Source of the DNA: Mycobacterium arosiense ATCC BAA-1401 = DSM 45069
Lineage (GTDB): Bacteria; Actinomycetota; Actinomycetes; Mycobacteriales; Mycobacteriaceae
Direction: 5' to 3'
Assembly (NCBI RefSeq): GCF_002086125.1
Contig: NZ_MVHG01000011.1
Location: forward strand, 1 to 64,000
Length of the DNA: 64,000 nucleotides
Of the stretch, positions 36,040 to 44,685 are shown piece by piece. The notes under the pieces are model-generated. The model made no database searches. It was given only the letters and a program-made list of their open reading frames with translations, and was not told where the DNA came from. Every line of letters starts with the position of its first letter. The first letter of the stretch is position 1. The translations under genes were made by a program, and so were the position numbers.

Positions 36040-36432
36040 ATGCGCTTGGACGACATGGGCCAGCCGGCACGAATCCACTGCGGCCAGGCGCCAAAGCCGC
36101 CTAACCGCAACCTGTTAGGGGCGTGCCTAGCGCTGCTGGCGATGGTGGTGCTGGCGCTGGTGATCCTGCTGTTGTTCAACGAGTTGAGCAGCCCGGTGTT
36201 CGGGGTCAAACTCGAAGAGGGCTATTTCCCCGACAATTCCGCGACGATCGTGCATTCCGCACGAATCGGGGTCCTCACTTCGACCGGGTTGATCGTCGTC
36301 GCGACTGGCCTGGCCGCGAGCGCCGTGGCCGTACGCCCGCACCCATTTCTCCAGGTGGTCGCCGTGCTGACCCTGGTGTCCCTGATCCCGCTGCTACTGC
36401 TGCTCTTGTTCTGCTACGCCCTTGCCTTCTAA
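36040..36432 (+). CDS. Small membrane protein, three hydrophobic helices
   Basis: This 130-residue protein has three hydrophobic segments (about 26-50, 75-95 and 103-128), the last of them nearly all Leu/Val. The first 24 residues are polar and carry one Cys. It starts 2 nt after the DUF4333 stop and is probably cotranscribed with it. No family is recognised. The convergent gap to 36556 is 124 nt and shows no gene. Confidence 0.55.
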   Translation: MRLDDMGQPARIHCGQAPKPPNRNLLGACLALLAMVVLALVILLLFNELSSPVFGVKLEEGYFPDNSATIVHSARIGVLTSTGLIVVATGLAASAVAVRPHPFLQVVAVLTLVSLIPLLLLLLFCYALAF

Positions 36433-36556
36433 ACCTCCTCGGGAGGACAGGAATTCTCCGTCCCGAAGCGCCGCGAGTTTCGTGCGATTGCAGATGGGAT
36501 CAGATCGTCCCACCGGGATCCATTGCCCATCCTGGCGGGCTGCCATCCGCGCGGTG

Positions 36557-37780
36557 TCAGCGGGAGAGCTCGACGAGTTCTCCGCTGATTTCCCACCGCG
36601 AGCCGATGGGTTCAACGGCCAGCAGCTCACCGGCCACACACCAATCGTCTCCAGGGCTCCACTGGACACCCCCGGCACCGAAAGGCTTGACAAGCCGCGG
36701 CACAGCGCCGAGCACGCCGCGTCGTTGATCAAGCAGGTGCGCCTCGATTTCGGCGGCATCGGCCGCCAGCATTGTCGCAAGCCGCGCCACAACTTCAGCA
36801 AGCACGGTCGCGTCTGCATGGGTGGCGAACACCGAGATGACGCCATCGAAAATGCCTTTTACCAAACCAGCACCCCACACCGGTGGTCGACCCCCGCGCG
36901 GCGGCCGGACCCGGACTCTGACACCAAAAGGTGTATGGGGCGTGCATTCTGGCTCGAATACCTTCACCGGCCCGCGCGCGAGCGCTAGCCACACTTGTTC
37001 CAGCTTCTTCTCGCCAGAGAACGCGCCCAGGTCCGTCCAGTCGAACGACGCCAGCAGTCGGCCCTGCCGCCAGTCGGTGAAGGAGGCCGACCGCGGTGCC
37101 AGCGCATAGCGGTAGCAGAACGGATACTCGCCACCATCCGGAGGGGCTGGCACGACAGCACCGTGCTCGAAGCGAATCCCGTTACACCCAGCGATCGCAA
37201 ACGAGCCAATGTTGTAGAGCAACAGGTTTTCCACGTCAGCACCGTCGGGCTTTGCTCCGAAAAACGTGGCGTGCAGCACCTGGCCATCCGAGGGTTTGAG
37301 CTGCCTGCAGCGAGCCTGAATCTCGCTGCTTAGGTTCTTCTGGCGGACACGCCGGTCCCCAGACTGGATGTAGGCATCTGCCCAGGCCTCGACGACCGCA
37401 CGCCCCGGCAATGGCCCGTGGACCACGCTGCGACCCTCATACTCACGGCGTGGGCCTGTTCGCCGGCTCCGCCCTGTCGTGGTGGATTCCAGGTTTCGCG
37501 GGCCCGAGTGGCAGATCGCGCACACCGCAAGCGGCTCCCCCAGCTCTTTGATCGCCCACCGCTCGAGTTCGGCCGAATGCTGCGCACAGACCTTCACGTA
37601 CGGTCCGGTCCAGCTGCCGGCGCGTGGGTTCGTCCCGTTGATCGTTCGGCACCTGGCACGGTGCACACGGGCGCCGGTGGCAGTGTGGCTGCGCGCAATG
37701 TTGATCACGAAGCCATCCGGGTGGTCAGTCAGCCAGGCTTGATAGCCCGCATCATCGTCGCGAAACTCCCGTGCACTCAT
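36557..37780 (-). CDS. Hypothetical protein with N-terminal Cys-pair region
   Basis: This frame encodes about 407 residues from ATG 37780 (a longer frame exists to 37876). The N-terminus has HRARCRTING, YVKVCAQHSAELERWA and AVCAICHSG, a set of Cys/His residues that could bind zinc. This resembles the N-terminal region of several uncharacterised actinobacterial proteins on mobile DNA. The rest has no known motif. It stands between membrane-protein genes, convergent with 36040. Confidence 0.6.
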   Translation of the reverse strand: MSAREFRDDDAGYQAWLTDHPDGFVINIARSHTATGARVHRARCRTINGTNPRAGSWTGPYVKVCAQHSAELERWAIKELGEPLAVCAICHSGPRNLESTTTGRSRRTGPRREYEGRSVVHGPLPGRAVVEAWADAYIQSGDRRVRQKNLSSEIQARCRQLKPSDGQVLHATFFGAKPDGADVENLLLYNIGSFAIAGCNGIRFEHGAVVPAPPDGGEYPFCYRYALAPRSASFTDWRQGRLLASFDWTDLGAFSGEKKLEQVWLALARGPVKVFEPECTPHTPFGVRVRVRPPRGGRPPVWGAGLVKGIFDGVISVFATHADATVLAEVVARLATMLAADAAEIEAHLLDQRRGVLGAVPRLVKPFGAGGVQWSPGDDWCVAGELLAVEPIGSRWEISGELVELSR

Positions 37781-37929
37781 CCCCAGACCTTCATCGTGCC
37801 CTGCGGGTCTGCACCCCGAGCCATCACCCGTGTCATCATTCCCACTGCCGCTGTGCTGCAGAGGGTTTCGTAGCATGCGCTGACTTCCCCGTGAAACTCC
37901 CGCCGCCGCAGGGGCGCAGTTCTGGCCGG

Positions 37930-38949
37930 TTATGAGTGGCGGGTGATGTTGTCATTGATCACGCGAGCAAGTGATGCGCCCGTGGTGATGGTGTTTTGCC
38001 CGCACGCGCGCACATCCACCACGACGTTGCGCCGCACACCCATCGCGCGCTCGCACTCACTGCCTTGGTGTTCGCTCGCCCCGGCGGGCAGCAACACCGT
38101 GCTGGCGATGCCGTCGGTCTCGCTGATGATCGTGATCGTGGCGTGGTCATCGGGTTGGCCGTTGGTGAAGGAAACGGTGACGCCGGTCAGTCGGCACCCT
38201 CGCCACGCCGAGAGCTGTTGGGTGTAAAACTGTTGCGCGGCAGCCTCATCGGAGAACGCCGCCACCGCCTGAATCACCTTGTGGCGTCCCGGACTGGCCT
38301 CCATCAGTCCTTGGACCGCGACGCCGGTATACCCCGACCCGGTGTAGGTGCTTGCCAACGCCGGGGCCACGGCGCTGGCGCACTTGGCCGGGTCTATCGA
38401 CACGTCTGAGGCAAGCGACGTCGCCACCTCACGCGGTCGCATCTGCACGTCGTGGAGTACATTGCCGACCTGGTCGGCAGATGCCAGCAGGCTCGGCAGC
38501 GCTGCGATGTCTAGCGCCGGCGCCGCCGGCGAAGCGCTCGGTGACGGTGTCGGCGGCGCCGGCCTACTCGAGCTCGAGGCAGGTGCCCGCGTCGATGACG
38601 GCGCCGCCGAGTTCGACGTCGTCGTCGAATCGTTGCCGCCCACCACCACCAGCGTGATCACCACTACCGTGATCACGGCGGTGATCGCACCGGCAACCCA
38701 CCAGGGCCAACGCCGGCGCCGCCGCGGCGGCGGGTATCCGATGGGCGGCATGCCCGGACCGCCCACTGGGTAGGGATACGGCGGCCCACTCGGTGGCCCC
38801 TGCCAGTGTGGTGGGGCTTGAGGCGGCTGCCAGGCCGGGCCGGGTTGCGGGAAGGATCCTCCCCCCGGCGTCGGTGGCGGCGCTGGTGGGCGCTGCGGGA
38901 GGTTCATCGTCGGCTCATCGCCCTGCCCGGGCCCCCAATCGGTGCTCAT
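37930..38949 (-). CDS. PknH-type sensor-domain membrane protein
   Basis: This 339-residue protein has a long Pro-rich cytoplasmic tail (residues 1-70) and one membrane helix (about 85-107). A Ser/Ala/Pro linker and the PknH-type outer sensor follow, with Cys in PAKCASAVA, WRGCRLTG, GSECERAMGVRRNVVVDVRACG. Its architecture equals that of the protein at 25592, so they are paralogues. The start is ATG 38949. The 140 nt upstream to the metallopeptidase stop have no clear operator. Confidence 0.8.
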   Translation of the reverse strand: MSTDWGPGQGDEPTMNLPQRPPAPPPTPGGGSFPQPGPAWQPPQAPPHWQGPPSGPPYPYPVGGPGMPPIGYPPPRRRRRWPWWVAGAITAVITVVVITLVVVGGNDSTTTSNSAAPSSTRAPASSSSRPAPPTPSPSASPAAPALDIAALPSLLASADQVGNVLHDVQMRPREVATSLASDVSIDPAKCASAVAPALASTYTGSGYTGVAVQGLMEASPGRHKVIQAVAAFSDEAAAQQFYTQQLSAWRGCRLTGVTVSFTNGQPDDHATITIISETDGIASTVLLPAGASEHQGSECERAMGVRRNVVVDVRACGQNTITTGASLARVINDNITRHS

Positions 38950-39089
38950 TGCTCTAACCCTGCCTCAATACGGTGAAATCCTCAGTGGGATTGCGGATCC
39001 AATGCCTCGTCGGCGAGCGGCTGTCGTCGCACCGTGTCGCTGCTCGCTCACCGGGCCCGCATTGATCCAGCACCTGCGTGCGGCTCTGT

Positions 39090-40568
39090 TCAGGCGTCGG
39101 TGAAACGTTGGTAGCACAGGTCGTCGTTGCTGTTGACGACCCCGGAGCGAAATGCGGTGATCCGGGTAAACCCCGCCGGCACGGTCTGCCCGTTGACGTC
39201 GCTGGCCACCAGGTGGTTGGTCAACAGCCCGGCAACAGCTTTGTCGAGGTCCCCGGCAGTCAGGGTCAGCGCATTGCCCGACGGCACCGACACCGTGCCA
39301 GCCATTTTGCGGTGCGCCAGGCCGGTAAGGCAGGCGGTCCGCAATGCGCTCACCGGTGAATCGAGCTTGAGGCCGCGTTCGTGTTGCACCGCAAGGACAT
39401 ACCGCGACATCACCACCGACATCGCGGTGTCATCACCCTGGATCAGCACATGACCGGACTGCTCATTACCGGGCGCACCCATCTTTTGGAGCTGGGCGAG
39501 ATCGACAGCGATGGTGTTGGTGGCCGGGCAGTATGAGGCGGGCGGGCTGGCTTGGGCGTCAGCGCAGCCGGCGGCGGTATAGGACAGCTGCGGGGGGCTT
39601 TTCAGGGCGAAGATCGCCCCAAGGGTGTCCATCAGCGACGACAGGGTTTGCTCGGTGATCGGCACTTCCCCGGTCTCTAAGCGACCGGATTGGTCGTAGG
39701 TCAACGCGATCGGCAAATCCCCGCGACGCTGCTTGACCTCGTTGTCGTCGATCGCGGCACACGCCGAGGCGCCTGAGACAAAACCCATCTGGAAAGCACT
39801 GACACGGTCGAGCGCGGTGCCGTGGCCTTCTTCGATCAGCTCCCGATCGTCGGGGGTAAGGATCGGGTCACGCAGGGTGATCAGGCCGGCCAGTACATGG
39901 TCGAGCCCGTCACCGGTACTGAGGGTGAAGCGCGTCGACTTGCCTTCGGCAACCCAGCGCATGTAGACACCGCCAAAGCAGTCCGCCTGCTGTTCTAGCA
40001 CGATCGTCGAGGTGCCGCGGGGGGCGATGTTGGCCATGTCCTGAATGGCGTGACCATACTCGTGAGCGAAGATGCCTGTGACCGGCATCGATCCGAAATA
40101 TGTTTTGCCGGTGGGGATAAGCACCCCGCGGTCCCAGGCGATCAGGTTGCAGCGCGGCGAGAACAACGCGTTGATCAGTTTGTAGGTTCGGTGATGGCAT
40201 ACGGCAGGGCTGGCCGGATCCTCGGAGTCGTAGGAGACGAGTTCGTCGACGGGCTTGAATTCGCCTTTGAAAAATTTGCTGTAGTTGGAGCGCCAGAAAC
40301 TTTGAATGTCGTTGACCGACAACAGCACCAAAGTGTCGTCCTCACCATGGTCGGTGTTTTCCACTGTGCCGGTGGGTTGGGGTGCGTCGCTGCGAGGTCC
40401 GCTTGGGCCGTCGACCGCCAGCAGGCCCCCGACGTGGAAAGGGTCGTAGAGCATCGAGGCACCGTGTCCTTTGATGATGGTGGTGCACCCCGCGGCGGCG
40501 ACGGCGATCATCGCGACGACGCTGACCGCCGTCGCCGCAGCGACCGCACCGCGCAGTCGGCTAGTCAC
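39090..40568 (-). CDS. Lipoprotein neutral zinc metallopeptidase
   Basis: This 492-residue lipoprotein (lipobox AVAAAGC) has the zinc motif HEYGHAIQD at about residues 170-178. A second acidic helix with EQQADCFGG follows, the pattern of the neutral zinc metallopeptidase family (PF04228-like). It should be on the outer face of the membrane and cleave envelope proteins or peptides. Start and stop are clear; ATG 40568 lies 96 nt from the divergent antitoxin. Several Cys residues lie in the C-terminal half. It shares the kinase island's envelope theme. Confidence 0.85.
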   Translation of the reverse strand: MTSRLRGAVAAATAVSVVAMIAVAAAGCTTIIKGHGASMLYDPFHVGGLLAVDGPSGPRSDAPQPTGTVENTDHGEDDTLVLLSVNDIQSFWRSNYSKFFKGEFKPVDELVSYDSEDPASPAVCHHRTYKLINALFSPRCNLIAWDRGVLIPTGKTYFGSMPVTGIFAHEYGHAIQDMANIAPRGTSTIVLEQQADCFGGVYMRWVAEGKSTRFTLSTGDGLDHVLAGLITLRDPILTPDDRELIEEGHGTALDRVSAFQMGFVSGASACAAIDDNEVKQRRGDLPIALTYDQSGRLETGEVPITEQTLSSLMDTLGAIFALKSPPQLSYTAAGCADAQASPPASYCPATNTIAVDLAQLQKMGAPGNEQSGHVLIQGDDTAMSVVMSRYVLAVQHERGLKLDSPVSALRTACLTGLAHRKMAGTVSVPSGNALTLTAGDLDKAVAGLLTNHLVASDVNGQTVPAGFTRITAFRSGVVNSNDDLCYQRFTDA

Positions 40569-40640
40569 GAGGCAACCTTATCGTCGCAAGATCCGCGCGC
40601 GCCCCGTTCTGTGTGGCCCATGCGCGGGCCGCACAGAACA

Positions 40641-40662
40641 GCACATGCGTGCTAGTATGTGC
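40641..40662 (+). promoter_or_regulatory. Palindromic operator over the antitoxin promoter
   Basis: GCACAT (40641-40646) and ATGTGC (40657-40662) flank 10 nt that include a -10-like TAGTAT (40653-40658). ATG 40665 begins 7 nt after the -10 box, so the mRNA may be leaderless. This arrangement fits antitoxin autoregulation. Confidence 0.5.
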
Positions 40663-40664
40663 GT

Positions 40665-41252
40665 ATGAACGGTTCGGCGGCGCCCGCGTTGGGTGCCCTA
40701 TTGGCCAAGCACCGGATTGACCTCTCGGTGGAGGAGGTTCTCAACGAGCTAGATTCCGCGTTTGCGGCGATCCCGGGAGCAACCACGCTGTCGAAGACGG
40801 AGGTGGACTTTCTTCGCACCCACGCCGAACCCAGCGCCGAGGCAGTCATCGAGACATGGTCGGCCGACGATGAGCGCCAGGCCCGCGCCCGTGTTGCGTT
40901 GCGGCAACTCACCGGCGCGCTTTCTGGATCGGTCAGCATCAAAGAAGCCGCCGCGATCTTGGGTGTCGATCGGTCGCGCGTGTCACGGCGGATCACCGGA
41001 AAAGCGCTATGGGCCTTCGATCTTCAGGGAAGCCGACGCATCCCCCGCTGGCAGTTCCTCGGGAAGGAGCTGCTTCCGGGCTTGGACGTAATCGTGCCTG
41101 CGATACCACGCGACGCTACCCCCGCGGTCCTGGATGCGTTCATGCACACCGCGCAGCCCGACTTTGACAACCGCACGCCGATCGAGCATCTGGCCGCCGG
41201 CGGTGACGCCGAGTTGGTCGCCGGCTTCCTCGAGGATCTCGGACGCTGGTGA
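40665..41252 (+). CDS. Antitoxin of Xre/MbcA/ParS type
   Basis: This 195-residue protein has a helix-turn-helix in the middle (about 103-125: SIKEAAAILGVDRSRVSRRI). The C-terminal toxin-binding domain of the Xre/MbcA/ParS family follows, ending DNRTPIEHLAAGG...LVAGFLEDL. It binds and blocks a RES toxin and represses its own promoter in this family. Its stop overlaps the GTG start of the RES gene by 4 bp. The N-terminal 80 residues are an extra helical region. ATG 40665 is preferred over the GTG at 40659. Confidence 0.88.
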   Translation: MNGSAAPALGALLAKHRIDLSVEEVLNELDSAFAAIPGATTLSKTEVDFLRTHAEPSAEAVIETWSADDERQARARVALRQLTGALSGSVSIKEAAAILGVDRSRVSRRITGKALWAFDLQGSRRIPRWQFLGKELLPGLDVIVPAIPRDATPAVLDAFMHTAQPDFDNRTPIEHLAAGGDAELVAGFLEDLGRW

Positions 41253-41881
41253 GCCCCCAGCCCAAACCGAAAGCGCCTCGAACACCTCCCGCGCAGCTCG
41301 TCCAAGAACCGCAAGACAGCATCGACTACACCGGCACGCTATGGCGGGTCCACCGCACCGCCGGCGAGCACGTGCTGCCTTGGAACCAACTGCGCACCTA
41401 CGGGCCGCTGCCATCGATGCGGTGGGACCCCCACCCGGGCCCTTCACCTGGCGCACGCAGCGAAGGTGTGCTGTATGCCGCAGCCGATCTCGCAACCAGC
41501 CTGGCCGAGGTCTACCAAACAACGCGCGTGATCGACACCCGCGCAGGCACTCCGACCCTGACCGCCTGGCACCCCCAGCGGCCACTGCACCTGCTCGACT
41601 TGTCCACAACTTGGCTGCTGCGCAACAGCGCCTCGACCGCACTACTGGCCGCGCCACGCTCGGTATGCCGGCGCTGGGCCCGTGCTATCTACACGACTTG
41701 GCCTGACCTGGACGGGCTCTACGTCCCGTCGACGATGACCGGGCGGCCCAACATTGTGCTGTGGACCGCGGCCGCCGACTCTATCCCGATGATGCCGGCG
41801 TTCTCACGCCCGCTCGCGCACCCGCTCGTCTGGTCGATCACGCAAGCAGCAGCTGGCGAGATTGGCTACACGATCTTATGA
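41249..41881 (+). CDS. RES-domain toxin (NAD+ phosphorylase type)
   Basis: This 210-residue RES-domain protein has LWRVHRT (Arg in the first motif), VLYAAADLATSLAEVYQ (Tyr and Glu of the active site) and PLHLLDL. The family, including MbcT of M. tuberculosis, degrades NAD+ by phosphorolysis or hydrolysis and arrests growth unless the antitoxin binds. GTG 41249 overlaps the antitoxin stop by 4 bp. The stop overlaps the cas12m ATG by 4 bp (ATGA at 41878-41881), which couples the toxin to the CRISPR effector gene. Confidence 0.9.
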   Translation: MSPQPKPKAPRTPPAQLVQEPQDSIDYTGTLWRVHRTAGEHVLPWNQLRTYGPLPSMRWDPHPGPSPGARSEGVLYAAADLATSLAEVYQTTRVIDTRAGTPTLTAWHPQRPLHLLDLSTTWLLRNSASTALLAAPRSVCRRWARAIYTTWPDLDGLYVPSTMTGRPNIVLWTAAADSIPMMPAFSRPLAHPLVWSITQAAAGEIGYTIL

Positions 41882-43740
41882 CCATGGCCTCCGATGATGA
41901 GCCCGTCCAGCCGGGGCCAGTGACACCCGAGGGCGCTATCACCGTTCACACGATGGGCGTCCACTACCGGTGGCAAATTCCTGAGGTGGTCCGCCAGCAA
42001 CTGCGGCTCGCACATAGCCTGCGCGAGGATCTGGTCACCTTGCAACTGGCCTATGACGAAGACATCAAGGCGATCTGGTCGTCGTATCCGACGGTAGCGG
42101 CCGCTGAAGCTCACGTCGCGGCGACCGAAGCGGAGGCCATCGCGGCCAACGAGGCACTGAAGGCTGCCCGCTCCGCAGCCAGAGGCAAACGCGTGAACAC
42201 CGCGATCACCGAGCGACTACACGACGCCAGGACCGCACTCAAAGCCGCACGCCACGCCCGCCGGGAAGCGATCGCCGACGTGAGGCAAGACGCCGCGCAG
42301 CGCCGCCGCGACCGCGGCGCACAACTGGCGGCCGAGCAGAAAGCCCTCTACCGCACCTACTGCCAACACGGCGACCCGACGCTGTTCTGGGCGACGTTCA
42401 ACAGCGTCATGGACGAACATAAGGCGGCGGTGCGCCGAATCCAGCAACAGCGCGCCCAAGGCCGCCCAGCTGCGCTGCGCCACCACCGCTTTGACGGCAC
42501 CGGCACCCTCGCGGTCCAACTGCAGCGAACCGCCGGCGCGCCGCCACGGACTCCGATGCTGCTCGCCGATCCCGCCGGGCGCTACCATAACGTCCTGCAC
42601 CTGCCGTGGGTTGACCCCGACCAGTGGGCATCCATGACCCGCGCCGAGCAGCGCCACGCAGGACGCATTACGGTGCGGATGCGATGCGGATCCCTTGGGG
42701 GCCAACCACAGTGGATTGACTTGCCGGTCCAAGCCCACCGCTGGCTGCCCCAAGACGCCGATATCACCCGCGCCAAACTCACCGTCACCCGACTCGGCGC
42801 CGATCTGCGGGCGCGGCTTTCGATCACCGCGCGGCTCCCCCATCCGACTGTCCCCCGCCGCGGCGATCTCCCCACCCTGGCCATACATTTGGGCTGGCAT
42901 GCCATCGATGAGGGTGTCGTGGTCGCGCATTGGCGCTCAGACCGACCAGTGGCGATCCCATCCGAACTGGCCGACGTGATCGTGCCCATCGTCGAGGGAA
43001 TCTCGGGCCGCATCATCGCGCCCGGCTCCGTCGGGACCCGGCTAGAGCGCTACGCCGAGATCGCCTCGGCTCGTGATGCGGCATTGAACGACATCCGGGA
43101 CCGGCTGAGCACGTGGCTTGCCGACCAGGGGCCGCGGCCGCATCCGATCCGGCCCGACGAACAGATCACCGCCGCCGATGCTGCGCGGTGGCGCTCCCCC
43201 GCTCGATTCGCCGCCCTCGCGCTCGCCTGGCGCGGCTCCGACCTCGAGATCGCCCAACCGCTTGAAGCGTGGCGGCGGGCCGACAAACTGTTATGGCAAC
43301 AGCAAGCGCACGGCCGTGCACGAGCCCTCGGCCACCGCACGGACTTGTGGCGGCGGGTTGCAAGCGCGCTGGTCAGCCAGTGCGGGCGCCTAGTCGTCGA
43401 TGACACCAATATCTCCGCCGTGATACGAAACACCATGGAGCACACTAGGATTCCTGCCGACCTACAGCGCCAAATCGATCGCCGCCGCGATCATGCAGCG
43501 CCTGGCGCTCTGCGGTCGAGCATGGTCGCCGCAGCGACCCGCGACGGCGTCCCGGTGATAGTGGTGCCCGCTGCGGGGTTGAGCCGAATCCACGCCGGCT
43601 GTGGATATGAGAACCGGGTAGAGAGCCGACGGCGGCGCCGCAAGATCATTTGCGCCGGGTGCGGTCGCACCTATGACCCCGATCTTTCAGCGACGGCGCT
43701 GATGCTCGCTCGAGCGGCGCAACCACCGGTGCAGCCTTGA
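41878..43740 (+). CDS. cas12m: Type V-M (V-U1) CRISPR effector Cas12m
   Basis: This 620-residue protein is a small TnpB-derived effector in the size and layout of mycobacterial Cas12m. An N-terminal part with long charged helices (about residues 60-165) precedes a beta-rich wedge region and a RuvC-like C-terminal half. The RuvC-I motif reads AIHLGW with His337 where catalytic Asp is usual. RuvC-II has VVDDTN with Asp508 in place of Glu. RuvC-III keeps D602 in DLSATALML. The zinc ribbon is H572-x2-C575 and C592-x2-C595, so one Cys is a His. Cas12m proteins bind guide-matched DNA and silence transcription without cutting, which these substitutions fit. An ATG at 41884 is an alternative. The array follows 47 nt after the stop. 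Confidence 0.9.
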   Translation: MTMASDDEPVQPGPVTPEGAITVHTMGVHYRWQIPEVVRQQLRLAHSLREDLVTLQLAYDEDIKAIWSSYPTVAAAEAHVAATEAEAIAANEALKAARSAARGKRVNTAITERLHDARTALKAARHARREAIADVRQDAAQRRRDRGAQLAAEQKALYRTYCQHGDPTLFWATFNSVMDEHKAAVRRIQQQRAQGRPAALRHHRFDGTGTLAVQLQRTAGAPPRTPMLLADPAGRYHNVLHLPWVDPDQWASMTRAEQRHAGRITVRMRCGSLGGQPQWIDLPVQAHRWLPQDADITRAKLTVTRLGADLRARLSITARLPHPTVPRRGDLPTLAIHLGWHAIDEGVVVAHWRSDRPVAIPSELADVIVPIVEGISGRIIAPGSVGTRLERYAEIASARDAALNDIRDRLSTWLADQGPRPHPIRPDEQITAADAARWRSPARFAALALAWRGSDLEIAQPLEAWRRADKLLWQQQAHGRARALGHRTDLWRRVASALVSQCGRLVVDDTNISAVIRNTMEHTRIPADLQRQIDRRRDHAAPGALRSSMVAAATRDGVPVIVVPAAGLSRIHAGCGYENRVESRRRRRKIICAGCGRTYDPDLSATALMLARAAQPPVQP

Positions 43741-43787
43741 CCCGCCGGCCTAGCGTGCCACTGGCTACAATGACTCACGAGGACTTC

Positions 43788-43948
43788 GCCCAGCGATCCG
43801 GGCCCAAAGGATCGACGGGTCATTCCACGGTTGCCCACGGACTGACAAACAGAGCCCAGCGATCCGGGCCCAAAGGATCGACTCCTTCTCCGGTTGGCAG
43901 GCACCCTGCAACGGATATCGCCCAGCGACGCGCTGCCGCGCATTTCAG
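43788..43948 (+). CRISPR. Mini CRISPR array of the Cas12m locus
   Basis: Two identical 29-bp repeats lie at 43788-43816 and 43854-43882, with a 66-bp period. Spacer 1 is 43817-43853 and spacer 2 is 43883-43919 (37 bp each). At 43920, exactly one more period on, GCCCAGCGA is followed by a diverged repeat, as at the leader-distal end. Each repeat holds GATCC...GGATC, a 5-bp stem with a 9-nt loop near its 3' end, as in repeats processed by Cas12 effectors. The array lies on the same strand, 47 nt downstream of cas12m. The region 43949-44046 shows nothing further. Confidence 0.92.
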
Positions 43949-44046
43949 AGGCGCGGAAGATTCCTGGTGTCCCGCAGTCAGATTCGTGCCGGATAGCGAC
44001 GGCTCTCATTGCTGCTGTCGGTACCGCTGATCGTCGCGGCGCTCGG

Positions 44047-44637
44047 CTACGAGAGGTAGCGCCACATCGCGCACGTTTCCAGCAGCGGCTTAACCAAGTC
44101 CACAACCTCGCCGTAGCTCATGGAGACGTTTCGCATCGTGCGGTTGCCGCCCAACTGGGGCAGGTAGGGCCGCGGCTCTGCGCCGTTGAGCCGGTCAAGC
44201 AGCGCACCGGCCATCTTTTCGACGACTGGCCAGGCTTGTTCTAGTTGGCCCGACCAGTACGGCTCGTTGTCGGGAATGCTTGGGACGACCTGGATTAGAC
44301 CCGCATAGCAGGCGCCGTCACTGTCAGCCCCGAAGTCGAATTTCTCAGCGACGGTCTGGCGAAATGACTTACCGTCTTCGTCCGTGTCGTCCACTGCGTG
44401 CGCTGGCTTACCCCACTGCAAGCGGGCCTCTGCCCACGGGCCCGCGTAATAGATGAACGCGGCCTGCACCGGGTGATCGCTTGATATCAGTACCTTGCTG
44501 TTGCCCCCGGACGGACCTCCGTCGATCGTGCCCATGGTGACGGCCATCCGGTCATCAAGTAGCCCGTTGTTCGCAGTCATCAGCGCAGCGACGGTGTGGG
44601 CCGCCTCGTGGTGCGCGACCGCAGTCTTATCGGCCAT
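44047..44637 (-). CDS. Putative zinc metallopeptidase, M41-like
   Basis: This 196-residue protein has HHEAAHTVAAL near residue 9, an HExxH zinc motif, followed later by YYAGPWAEARLQWG, which resembles the AE-containing helix of FtsH-type M41 peptidases. There is no ATPase domain and no signal peptide, so it is a stand-alone peptidase domain. It is convergent with the CRISPR array. Small peptidases of this type occur near toxin or regulator genes. The substrate is unknown. Catalytic Glu10 and both His are present. Confidence 0.65.
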   Translation of the reverse strand: MADKTAVAHHEAAHTVAALMTANNGLLDDRMAVTMGTIDGGPSGGNSKVLISSDHPVQAAFIYYAGPWAEARLQWGKPAHAVDDTDEDGKSFRQTVAEKFDFGADSDGACYAGLIQVVPSIPDNEPYWSGQLEQAWPVVEKMAGALLDRLNGAEPRPYLPQLGGNRTMRNVSMSYGEVVDLVKPLLETCAMWRYLS

Positions 44638-44685
44638 GCCGCGCAGACTACAGACACATACGGTCGGCCCCGGGGAGCCGACCGG

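Noticed and set aside
41878..43740. IS605-type TnpB transposon gene
   Set aside because: The zinc ribbon and RuvC half are TnpB-like, but the adjacent repeat-spacer array, the size and the altered RuvC residues fit Cas12m, and no TnpA or element ends are seen.
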